64,000 nucleotides of DNA from Citrus sinensis (taxonomy: Eukaryota > Streptophyta > Magnoliopsida > Sapindales > Rutaceae). Positions 23,612 through 34,144 of the stretch are shown in pieces. The translations under genes were made by a program, and so were the position numbers. The notes beneath the pieces are model-generated. The model saw only the letters and a list, made by a program, of their open reading frames with translations, made no database searches and was not told the DNA's origin. Positions within the stretch are counted from its first letter, which is position 1. The number at the start of each line of letters is the position of its first letter. The stretch lies in NCBI RefSeq assembly GCF_022201045.2, contig NC_068558.1:36475501-36539500 (forward strand). Reading direction: 5' to 3'.

Positions 23612-24855
23612 ATGGAGAAGTATTCTCTTACCAAAAAACTTGGCAGCGGCTCATTCGGTTGTGTATGGCAAGCTGTAAATAAGCATTCGAGAGAAGTTGT
23701 TGCAATCACAGCATTGAAGGAAAGCTATTCGCTGGAAAAGTGCTTAAATTTGAGGGAAGTGAAGTGGTTGCGGAAGCTGAACCATCCAAACATTGTGAAG
23801 CTTAAAGCATTAATCATGGAGAAGGGCAATGTGTTCTTTGGCCTTGAATGCCTGCAGTGCAATCTTTACCAACTTATGGAAGCGAAAAGAAGAAGCAGCA
23901 GCTCTTCTCTGAATCTACAGTAAAGCATGGCTATTCCAAGTATTTCGGGGACTCGATTACGTGCACCAGCAGGGTTACTTTCACCGGGACCTCAAGCCAG
24001 AGAACTTACTTGTTTCGCAAGGTACCATCAAGATTTGTTGATTTTGGTCTTGCCAGGGAAATCGATGCTTTCCCACCATATACAGAACGTGTAGGAACAC
24101 GATGGTATCAAGCCCCAGAGATTCTGTTTAAATCAGGAATGTATGGCTTAAAAGTTGATATGTGAGCTATGGGAGCTATCATGGCGGAATTACTCCTTTT
24201 TCGTCCTCTTTTTCAGGGTACTGATGAAGCTGAGCAGATGTACAAGATATGCAGTGTTCTTGGCAATCCTACTATGGATTCTTGGGCTGATGAACTCCGT
24301 CAAGCAATGGCAATTAACTACCAGTTCCCATAGTTATCCGGAGTCAATCTCTCCGAGTTAATGCCATCAGCAAGTAAGGACGCAATCAATTTGATTGAAT
24401 CACTTTGTTCGTGGGATCCCTGCAAACGGCCGACGGCTGCAGAGGCATTGCAGCACCTTTTCTTCAAGAGATGCTTGTACGCTCCACCACATATTCGTTC
24501 GGTACCAGCAGTGGCCACAACGACAAGGGGAATGTTAAAGCAACAAGGTGCTGGGATTGAGGCTGAGGCTTTACCTAATCCAAATATCGCTAAGCAACTT
24601 TCTCCTCTAGATATAATAATGGTTGTGCAGCCAAAAAACTCAGTCAAAAAACAAAAATATTATACAGCTAGTGGAAGGAAGGGTCAACATCAGAACTTGG
24701 CAAACATGGCAATTGCTTATAACGGGCGGCCTGTGGCGCAGATGAAGCCGCCTCCTATGAAGGCTGTGGTACAATGGAATGATGAATCAAGAGAATGGTT
24801 TCTCAGACCAATTCAAAATCTGGAACCTGGTAGAATACACAAGAAATTTGGTTGA
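23612..24855 (+). pseudogene. Broken copy of the MAK/ICK/MHK-like kinase
   Basis: Compared with the intact copy at 34145 this one carries a 1-nt deletion near 23889, another near 23922, a 1-nt insertion near 24033, and in-frame stops TGA at 24163-24165 (a tryptophan codon in the intact copy) and TAG at 24331-24333 (a glutamine codon). The ATP-anchoring lysine of VVAIK is also changed to threonine (VVAIT) in the part before the first frameshift. The glycine-rich loop GSGSFGCVW is kept. HRDLKPEN is still spelled at DNA level but out of frame. The tail has an extra Lys/Gln-rich stretch relative to the intact copy. There are no introns, as in the intact copy. The hAT-type element upstream may have contributed to silencing. 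A functional kinase from this locus is very unlikely. Confidence 0.93.
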
Positions 24856-25488
24856 AAAAGAAGGGCTCTTATGAATAGGCCTGTCCTAATGGTTGAATTG
24901 ATCCAATGTTACTAAGTTTTGAATGTATTGTTTCTATGTTTATTTGAATGAATGTATTAATTCTGACTTTTGTTCAGTTGTAAAATCCCAGTTAAGCCAG
25001 GGATCTTTCTAACATATCCTTGAGCATCAGCATTATGCCTATAGAAAACTGGTTTTGCAAAAACAGAATTTTTAAATATTTAGACAGATACAGATCAAAC
25101 TGACACATCTAGAGTTCTTCGGCTGGAATGGGTTATGATTTATATCCATACATCTGGCAAATCTGGAAGAATGTACAAATCATTTCTTTGGCTGGAAAAG
25201 CTGTGGTACAATGAAATATACATTTGAATAATTGCTTGAGAATACTACACCAAAATTTCCATTAACCATTATGCATCTTTGAAATATATATATATATTCA
25301 ATTCTAGCAATAAGCCAAACAAAGATTTATCTGTCCGAATGATTCATACAGAAAAGGTCACTTTTGGAAAAAGGTCTCTCTTATTAGTAAAGCTATAGAA
25401 GTGTCCTCACATTTCGAGAGGTGATTTTCAGATGAAATGATTTGAAAGACATCAACTAAATTGCACTCGTCACTTGTGGAGAAGTTTC
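24856..25488 (+). repeat. Downstream flank of kinase block I
   Basis: This aligns in pieces with sequence 3' of the intact kinase (for example CTAACATATCC and AGATCAAACTGACACAT, also found at 35510-35625). Its last 60 bp (GACATCAACTAAATTGCAC, GGAGAAGTTTC) match 37125-37205 inside an RRP45 intron. The block therefore reached into the neighbouring gene, with about 1.5 kb missing here. No coding sequence is visible. Confidence 0.7.
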
Positions 25489-26261
25489 GGGTGTGTTTGG
25501 TATCGTTTTTTACTACCCGTTTTTTGTTTTATGAAAACATAAAAGTGTACAATTTGTTTTGTGGATGCATTTTTTAACCATAAACAAAAAATACAAAAAT
25601 AAAAAAGTTCTTGGTTTCTACTTTCTCTTCATAAATGTAGAGAACGCCAATTTGGCGTTCTATAGCTTTCTGTATTCTGTCATCATGGGTCTCACACTTC
25701 CAATGCAATAATTACCACTAAAATCTTGTAGTTTCCACATATTTGTTAGATAAATGGTTTATTTTAATATAATAAATCTGCGATGAAAAAACTGATTTGC
25801 ATACATTAATAAAAAAAAATTATATTTCTTAATAAAAAATAAAGTTAGCATAATTAAAATAAATAAATGTAACAATCAATAAATACTTTTTAAAATTCTC
25901 ATAAATCATTTAAATACAAAATTAATTTCTTTCAAAACTTAGGAAATTTACAAAATCAACCAATGATATTCCTCTTAAATTTTGACTAAATTTTTATTTT
26001 GAGAACATATTAAAATTAGATATATATATATATATATATATATATAATAATGTAATTATTGAAATATAATTTTTTAAAAATATATACCGAATAAGTCCTT
26101 ATTATTTTTATTTTTCCAAACAAACTACCAAACTCATTTTTACAATTTTCATTTTCAGACATTAGTTTAAAAATAAGCTACCAAACATTTTTTATTTTTA
26201 TCAAAAACTAATTATTCTTATTCTATAAAACAAAATAAAAAATACTATATAAAGCGCACCC
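25489..26261. mobile_element. MITE with GGGTGTGTTTGG-type ends and TTC duplication
   Basis: The left end reads GGGTGTGTTTGGTAT and the inverted right end GGGTGCGCTTTATAT. TTC flanks both sides. The related sequence in the RRP45 intron (about 37150-37228) runs straight through this point, so the insertion is supported by an empty site. Inside are a perfect 10-bp-arm palindrome (25641-25661) and a (TA)n run at 26021-26046. The family is uncertain; the ends resemble Harbinger elements but the 3-bp duplication is not TAA or TTA. Confidence 0.72.
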
Positions 26262-27600
26262 TTCATTTTTTTTTTTTAATCTCAACACACAATAGCCTCG
26301 AAGATTACATTAAACTTGATGAGCCAATCTACTAGCTGTGGACAAAATTAGCAAGTCGATTGATTAGTATAAGTAATGTGGTGGGCTGATTTTATATGAA
26401 AACTTGTGGGCTTTGTATGGACTAAGAAGGCTCAAATATTGCTCGAAATGGAGAGTAATTTATTTGTAAAGTGGTGCTGTTGGCACCCCTTTCAAGTTCT
26501 CATATAATCCCCTTTCTTAACGAACCCCATATTCAAGTAAACGTATTTTCTACTTTGAAAAATCTTTAATTTAATGCTATAAATATCCCTTAATTCATCC
26601 ATTCTTAATAACGCCCCATATTAAGGTGTTTTTTTTTTATCATTTTTGAAGAAATTTTATTTAAATCATGATAATTATTATGCATAACAATCAATCCAGA
26701 GGTCTTTTACTAAGGAAATGTTGAATAGAATAATTTTAGATTCTTTAACCATTCAATTGATTTTCTAAAAGTAAAATAAAAAAGTTCATTTCTCCATGAT
26801 AATATGATATAATGATTAGTGTGATAATAAACAATGGTGTAGGAGAGTTGGTACTCAATTGAATAGTTCAAGAATCTATAGGCTGCACATGATTAATTGA
26901 ATTTTCGTTGCATGGATTTACTTTTCATACATCTAGTCATTGTTACTTTAGTTTATTTTCAGCATTGTAACTTTAAAATAAAGTTGGCGTTGTATCTATT
27001 TATAGTTTATTTGAAGATTCTTAATATGATCAGAAGATTGATTATTTACGCAATGTTGTCAAACTTTTCGGTGGTTATTTTATAGAAATACAGAATGAAT
27101 TTTATTAGAAAATGAAAAGGAAATTTTTGAAAACTTGAATTATTTATTTGTTTAATGGGGTAATTATAGAAAAGGAGTTTTATGAAGGATTTAAAGATGT
27201 GGCAATAGTCCAACTATTATTTGTATTTTTGAAAAATACAACCATGATATGTTGCTTATATCTTAGATTTATAAAATTTTTAATAAGCTGATTTGTTTTA
27301 AGCTTTACTTCACTTATTATCTACTTTTGTAAAATTTAAAAAAAAAAATTCAATTTTGTTTATGTTGGCGAAAGCCTGACTGAAATAAAATTTATCCACT
27401 TACCACAATGTTATGCACCCCATGGCCAGCGCATTATAGTCATAAAGTCAACAAAAATTAATAAAAATTTGACTATCAAAATATGTCTAGACGATGGGCT
27501 GTATTAGTTTAAAAAAAAAATACTTTTAAGAAAGTTGTTTTAGACAACATTGCTCCAAAATCCAAATTGTATTTTTAAGTTAATACAATTCAATAATCCT
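26262..27600. other. Spacer with remnants of the kinase block
   Basis: From about 26330 to 26470 there is another copy of the kinase-upstream motif (GACAAAATTAGCAAGTCGATTGATTA, then GTGGGCTGATTTTATATG and AACTTGTGGGCTTTG). It is not followed by a kinase reading frame. The remainder is AT-rich with no recognised gene. Confidence 0.5.
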
Positions 27601-28760
27601 CAAGACTCTTTCTAGATAACATAAAATAGGGTATCTCTATTTTATTCTGGATGAAACTGAACTAATAATTCAAAAGGGGTTTTGAGAAAGGCGTATGATG
27701 CTCTTTATGTCAAGCCTGAGGGGATGTTCCTAGTGAATGATGAAGACGGCGATATTATAATACTGTATCTTTCGAATCATTAAGCACGTAAAAAATAACC
27801 ATCAGAATAAGAAAAGCTAGGTGCCAGTTCCCATAACTCCATGGGACAACATGATAGGGCCTCCTCCTAGTTTAAATTTCGTGTATTGTATGAAAATTTC
27901 AAAAATTAGAATTTTAGAATTGCAATTCCCGAGCAACCATAAAATCAAGAGTCCAGTTATGGTACTACAATGGTACCATACTACAGCTGGATCCAGCCAT
28001 TAAATTCAGCTATGGTGACCATTGTGAGCTGGATCCAACAGTGATATGGTACTACTGTGATACCATAATTTTGTCCTAAAATCAATAAGTAGCCACTTTG
28101 GTTTGAGGGGGTCTAACAAACATGGGCTAAAAATATGGGCATGTAATGGCCCATGTATTACTATTTTTCTTGTGGAATTTGAAGACTCTCAATAATTCTC
28201 AAAGTCTTTGCATCTCCATGTTATGCACAATGAAACTGAAACGATCATTCAAATGAGTTTTTTTTTATGAAAGCGAATGACGCTCCCCGACTCATTCCAT
28301 GAGGGCTGATGAAGACGATGGTAACAAATTATGACTTGAATCATTAATCATGCAAATTAACCATCAGAAGAAGCAAATGCGCTAGATTGGTAGTTCCCAT
28401 AACTCCGTAAGGCAAACATTAACATCTCGCAGGGAAGGACAAGCAACATGATATGGTCTCCTTCTAATTTAACTATTCGTGTATTGTTTTGAAGTAAATG
28501 AATATCTTCAAAATTAGAATTGCAATTTGCAAAGCCCTATGAATCAGTAAGTTGCCAGCCCACTTTGGCCCGAGAGTCCACAAATACGGGCTATTGGGCA
28601 TGTTAATGGGCCATCTCTGACTACTTCTCTCCCTTGACTCTTTTACTTGTGGGAGTTTATCCAACTCTTTGCTCTCTGGACATCTTCAGGGACGAAATAA
28701 AGATAAAAAGTTTTAATTTATTTTCATTAAAAATTTGATGGATTCACTTCACAACAATGC
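27601..28760 (+). repeat. Direct repeat pair within kinase block region
   Basis: The stretch 27601-28148 is repeated, diverged, at about 28196-28610. Shared landmarks include GATGAAGACG, AACCATCAGAA, AGTTCCCATAACTCC, CGTGTATTGT and GAATTGCAATT. The second copy merges into the block also seen at 20780 and 32815. A foldback element sits in the first copy. No coding sequence is visible. Confidence 0.6.
27949..28076. mobile_element. 128-bp foldback MITE with 9-bp target duplication
   Basis: The whole element is an imperfect inverted repeat (left arm with TTATGGTACTACAATGG, right arm inverse TTATGGTATCACAGTAG; both arms contain GGATCCAGC or its near match). TAAAATCAA flanks it on both sides (27940-27948 and 28077-28085). 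The related copy at about 20890 reads through TAAAATCAATAAG without it. A 9-bp duplication suggests a Mutator-type MITE. Confidence 0.75.
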
Positions 28761-30600
28761 TTCTCTGATTAGCAAAACCCTCTAATGGTTGGTGTACAGC
28801 TCTCTTCTCTTCAAAGAATTGTTGTGGTATTTACTTCGTCCAAATATGAATAAAACAATAATCACTCGTTTCTTAGTCTTAAAAGATTCGTATATTCAAG
28901 AAATATTAAAATTCATAAATAGAATCTACTTGAAATTTTCAAATACGTTGTAAACTTTCCTAATTTTGTTAGATTTGGGTTGTAAAGCATTCACAAAATA
29001 TGACCTAGCTGATATTATATTTCTATAGTCACGGCATAAGTAAATTTAATTGAATTATTCCTATTATTATTATTTTCATGTTTGTTTTGTCTAATACTGA
29101 AAATAAGTTATTTCTATATTTTTGTAAAATTAAGGAAAAAAATTTAACTTGAAAAAAAAAATCTTAAGTATGAATATATATACTTTATATAGGAAAATGA
29201 TCTCGGCCTCTCATTGAGTTTATTCTAAGTTTAGTCTAACAATGTAAAAATTGCAGGTTGTATGTAATATATTGTACTGGAAATATTTATTTTTAATAAT
29301 ATAAATATATGTAGACAAAGAGACCACTTACAAAGTGATTGACACTAAAAAATGTACATTTAATAAGGATAAAATTATTAGTTATTCACTTATTGTGTCG
29401 ATTAATGCGTTCATTATTTCTAAATTATTTTAATACTCCTCAAATATATTTTAGGTTAAATTAATTCGTAATTTGTTAATTTTTATCTTGTAAATATTTT
29501 TTAGGAATAAAGATGAAATTGAAATTGAAAGCGGGAACAAAGAAGAACTACTGGAACACCAATTGAAGAGATGTAATAATAAATAAAAAATAAAAAATAA
29601 AAAAAGAACAAAAGCATGTTGGTGATGACCATCACCAACATGTATATATAATATAAAAATAAAATAAAATATTAATATTAATTAAAAAAAGGATGATTCC
29701 AAGCAATGAGGGGGCTGGAGCCGAGAGCCAGAAGCTAGTAGAGCTGATTTTTCAAAAGCCAAGAGAGAGTTTAGCTGAAGAGTTTCTTTGTTTCTTTGTT
29801 TCTTTTCTTTTCTTGTTTCCGTTTGTATTAATTTTCTTTGTAATATATTTCAAAAAGTTTATCAAATAAAAAAGAGTGTTGTGTTTTCTTTCAATATGAG
29901 TGGCTAATTTTATTAAGCTGAGGTGAAGGGTGAAGCTCAATGTTTCAAACTATTAATTATTATTATTTTCTTAAATGAGTTTTTAAGTTTATTTAATTCT
30001 TTTCTAATTATTTTTATATCAAGTTAATTTATAAATCTTTTTGGATATGTATGGTATTTTGACATAATGTCGACACATTAATATAGTGTGGCACATTAGG
30101 TACTTTATTCCATATTTATCCACACACATAAAATTAAATGATATAATAATTAATTGGTAAAAGTGAGGCAAAATATAAATAAGAGAGTATTAAAATTATA
30201 GTTTGAATACAGAGAGTGGATCCTAAACCTTAGCATATTTTTAAATTGATTTCAAATAATTTCTTTTCCCACAATTAATTTTCTTAGTTTTAAATTGACT
30301 ACTAGATTTAAAATTCCTTGTGGTTCGACCCTGGCCTCACCGGGTTATATTATAACTAGACACTCTTATACTTAAGAGTAATACACTTTTAAGTCGTGTC
30401 ACAAAACTAAAATTAGCAAATTGAATGACCATTAGCTAAACCAAAAGAAAATTAAAGGTAGCCAATTTATCCCAAAATATAATTTTTAATTTGCATTTTA
30501 TTTTATTTTTTAAAAAAACTTGTACTCTAAAAAAAAATTCATTGTGCTCTTCTATTTTTCTATTTTTCTATTTTGAACAAACTATCAATGTAAAATTTTA
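28761..30600. other. Spacer, possible old LTR fragment
   Basis: The stretch 29070-29270 recurs at about 30990-31200 (GAATATATATACTTT, ATAGGAAA and TAGTC-AACAATGTAAAAATT). Between them, about 29390-30405, lies sequence absent from the second copy. It ends in GTGGTTCGACCCTGGCC and AAGTCGTGTCACA, which resembles the end of some gypsy-type LTRs, but I could not define both ends or a target duplication. No coding sequence is convincing. Confidence 0.4.
29615..29642. repeat. Perfect 13-bp hairpin
   Basis: CATGTTGGTGATG, a 2-nt loop, and the exact reverse complement CATCACCAACATG. It lies in the stretch suspected to be an LTR remnant. No T-run follows, so it is not an obvious Pol III terminator. 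Confidence 0.85.
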
Positions 30601-31560
30601 ATTTAGACATGATAAGTCGTCTATTTTTCAATGGCAAATACATGCAATGTTTTGAATTTTAATGGCCAGCAAGTAAAAGATGTCTCGTCGTTTTAGAGTT
30701 CGCAAGTAAACGACGTTACATTATCAAAAAACTAAACGCGACGACACGCCGTCCTTTGTATTTTGACAAATGACAATAGTATGAGTTGACGGATACTATT
30801 TATGATGCGTCGTTTGTATATCAATAAGAAATTATGTGAAGATCTTATTAATGCACCAACATCATGACGTCCATGTGATTATGAAGTCTTTGGCACATCA
30901 TCTATCATGTTGAATTCCACGTCATCCATAATTAAAGTAAGAGATCATTTGTTGTTTTCCTAATTAAATAGAATGACAAAATATTTGAATTCTTCATTAT
31001 TTATTTCATGTTTGTTTTCTTCAACATTGATAATAAGTTATTTCTAAATTTTGATAAAATTAAGAAAAAAAACCCTTTAAGTTGAAAAAAAAACTCTTAA
31101 GTATGAATATATATACTTTGGCTTCATATAGGAAACAATCTCTCAGCCTCTCACTGAGCTAATTCTAAATTTAGTCCAACAATGTAAAAATTATACATGT
31201 GATGTGTTTAAATTGTAGTGGTCAGTAGGTAACAAGTGACTCATCGTTTCTCAGTTTATACGTAAACAACGTGACATTTGAGTACTAAAAGATACAACGA
31301 CATATGTCCTCCGTATTTTGACAAATAACAAGTGGATATACTGTGCGCCAACACATAGTCTTTACAATGCGTTGTTTTAATTTCAATGGGGAACAATGCA
31401 TCATTTAGATTATTAGGGACGAATGGCATGACATTTGTATGCTTACGAGACCAGAGACACATTATCTACCACGTTGAATTCCACGTCATCCTAATTAAAG
31501 TAAGAAATCATTATTATTTTAAAGAAATCATTATTATTTTAATAATTAAATATGGTGATA
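30600..31560 (+). repeat. Diverged tandem repeat B-A-B
   Basis: The segment 30600-30980 (GTCTCGTCGTTTTAGAG, CTTTGTATTTTGACAAAT, TGTTGAATTCCACGTCATCC) recurs at about 31200-31505 (GACTCATCGTTTCTCAG, TCCGTATTTTGACAAATA, CGTTGAATTCCACGTCATCC). A copy of 29070-29270 lies between. The unit is about 560 bp. No coding potential is clear. Confidence 0.7.
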
Positions 31561-32308
31561 AAATATTTGAATTAGTAATAATGATAAAAATAGTTGACGA
31601 TAAAAATAAGCTGTTGTGAAATATTTTTGAAACCACACACTTTGAACTTCAAGATCGAATTTACCGGCTTTATTTGGTGCTAATTAGATGAAAATTAGCA
31701 AATCAATTGATTACTATAACTAATGGGCTGGACTGATTTTATATGAAAACTTGTGGGCTTTACGCTTATGACTAAAGTCTTGTTTGAAATTGAGGTGTTG
31801 TAGTTTAAAAGTTACGGTTGTTGTGAAAAAAAAAAATATAATTATGAGATAAGAGTCAATATTATATAGTAAATAGAAGTTTTAAATAATAATTTTGACA
31901 AAATTAGTAAAGATATAATAGAATTTTCATCATCAAGTATAAAATCAAATCAACTTAGCATCTAATCCATTTCAGCATCCAATTCCTCACGAAGTAACAC
32001 TCCTTTATTTCTTCTATTCTTTTCCTTTTGGGTGTTTTTTTTTTGGGTCAGTTTGGGTTTTTTTTAGTCAAATCATTCCTTTTAAGCATAAAAAACAAAT
32101 ATTCCCCCCCCCCCCCCTTTTTTTTTCTTTTTAGGCAGCATAGCTGATGGTGAAAAGAGGGGTGGCCACAAGTTAAATTGAACTTATGAATGTTGGATGC
32201 TATTTGGTGATATTGTGCTACTGAATTGAATTTATGAATGTTGAATGTTATTTGGTGACTATTGTGCTACTAAATTTAAATATTCGATAGAGATTGAATG
32301 AATATAGT
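31561..32308. other. Spacer with an orphan kinase-upstream motif
   Basis: At about 31640-31790 there is a good copy of the kinase-upstream sequence (GATCGAATTTACCGGCTTT, ACTAATGGGCTGGACTGATT, ACTTGTGGGCTTTA). It is followed not by a kinase gene but by other repeats. A C-homopolymer occurs near 32104-32117. Confidence 0.5.
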
Positions 32309-32812
32309 AGGTTAGAGATTTAAACTTTTGCATTGGCATAATTTTTTCCTTTTTCAGTTCATATCCAAGCAAGAAAGTCTGGATAAAAAACCCATGCCCG
32401 GGAGGTCCCGGACTTGACCTGGATAGGATGTGAAAAAAATTAGGCATGAACCCGGGACTTGACAGCAGTTGTATCGATCCAGGACGGTCCTGGGCAAGTC
32501 AAAACCCGACTTAGACCCAAGGTTTTACCAATCTTAGTTCCCATAGTCCATAAGACTAAATGAATGAATTTAGGTAGGCTAGAGATTTAAATTTTTGCAC
32601 TGGCACAATTTTTTTTTTCCCTTCAATTCATATTCGGGCAAGAAAAGCTGGGATAAAAAACTTGTGCTTGGGAGGTGCCGGGCTAATCCTGGGCCAAAAG
32701 TGAAAAACTGGGCACGAACATAGGTCCAGGCAGTTGTTGTATCAATCTGACAAATCTCGGACAAGTTAAAACCTAGCCCCGACCCAGATTTTACCAACCT
32801 TAGTTCTCATAA
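32309..32812 (-). repeat. Tandem duplication of a 240-bp unit
   Basis: Unit 1 (about 32309-32545) and unit 2 (about 32577-32812) share GAGATTTAAA, GGATAAAAAAC, a GGGAGGT-CCGG core, GGGCA/GGACAAGT and GATTTTACCAA/CTTAGTTC at the end. They are clearly diverged. The short minus-strand frames in both are products of the repeat and not genes. A smaller duplication (TTATGAATGTTG-ATG, about 32185 and 32232) lies just before. Confidence 0.75.
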
Positions 32813-33963
32813 TTTAATTATTATTGTATTATCTTAAAAGTAATTGAAAACTTTGGGCTAAAATTCTGTCACAATTTTGATACACCCATTGGGCATTTAA
32901 ATACTGTTGGCTGCAGATTCTTGTAGCTATAAATAAGTTAGCCTCCACCTTTTATCTCATAAATATATCTTTAAAGATAAACACACACATCGAGACTTTC
33001 AATTTATTTTCATTTGAACTTTAGTGAATTCATGTATCTTCATATTGTCACTACTCCTTATTTAGAAAAATCCTACCATGCTGTGTGTACAGTTCTCTTC
33101 TCTCCAAAAAAATTATTGTGGTCTCTACTTTACCAAACGAAAATAAAGTAATAATCAATCATTTGAAAATACTTTATGCACTTTCTTAGTTTAGTTAAAT
33201 TTTGTTACAAATCTTTTAGAAGATATAAATTGACCGATACTATCTTATAAATTGACCGAGACTATCTTTTAGGCTGTCTCTTATATAATTAACCGTTTTA
33301 CTAAAAAGAAATTAATAAAACTAAAGTTGGTAGAAATTTCGATCTTTAGAAATGAGTCCTTTTTGAAATGTTTTTTAATCCACCCGCTTCGAACTTGGAG
33401 GAATGAGGATCGAATTTACTGGCTTCATCCTTCAGCCATTGGACAAAATTAATTAGTCCGTTAATTTTATGACTAATGGGCTGGACTGATTATGTATTAA
33501 AAAGTGTGGGCTTTTTGCTCATGGATTTAGAAGGTCCAAAAATGGGCCCGAAAGAGAGAATTACTTAGTAAATTACGGAGTACGCTTAATTTGTAAGATT
33601 TTTTTTCTTAATTTTAATTTTTTGATACGAAAGACAAAGAGGTAATACTGCACCCAAAAGTTGATGATCGGTTTCTTTTTATTTTATTTTATAATAAAAT
33701 AATAATTAAATTAAGAAAAAGAAATTCAGGTATTCCAGTATCTTTCTCTCTCATCTTCTTTTCTCTTCTCAGTTCTATTTTTCTTAATTTTTGTGAACTA
33801 ACATATTGAATTAAACAATTCAAACGATCCTAACAGTCTAAGCTTTAAAAAATATTAAAATATTAATGTGTTTTATTATTTTAAAATTTTAATTAAGCCC
33901 ACTTTTCAATTATTGGAATTAAATCTAAAAAAAAAAAGAAAAGAAAAAACAGATACGTACGTA
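32813..33963 (+). repeat. Kinase block III, upstream region of the intact kinase
   Basis: Homologous to 20820-22413 (block I), without the Harbinger MITE present there. Contains the motifs ACTAATGGGCTGGACTGATT and GTGTGGGCTTTTTG and a CTTTCTCTCTCAT tract. It is non-coding and probably the distal promoter of the intact kinase. Confidence 0.65.
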
Positions 33964-34144
33964 AACCCATTTCCTAATCCACGCTGGATATAAGAAACCT
34001 ATATATCCCATATTTAGAGAACTTATTAATCATTCTTTCTCGTAAGCGTTATAGGAAACTAGTTTTAGTTTTCATTCACAATAATATTTTCAGAATAAAA
34101 CTCGCGTACAAAGGAATCTTGTTTTCTTTTGTTGATTCACAAAA
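33964..34144 (+). promoter_or_regulatory. Core promoter and leader of the intact kinase
   Basis: A TATA-like GATATAAGAA lies at about 33987, some 155 bp upstream of the ATG. The same 181 bp exist upstream of the pseudogene copy. The unoccupied target AACCCATT of the hAT-type insertion lies at 33964-33971. Confidence 0.6.

Noticed and set aside
29390-30405. Possible solo LTR of a gypsy-type element
   Set aside because: The right end looks suggestive, but the left end and target duplication could not be set. Kept only as a remark in the spacer entry.
31256-31619. Open frames on both strands in the B' repeat
   Set aside because: The equivalent first copy at 30600-30980 does not keep these frames, so they are not under coding constraint.
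32104-32117. Poly-C run
   Set aside because: A simple homopolymer; no adjacent feature gives it meaning and its length may be affected by sequencing error.
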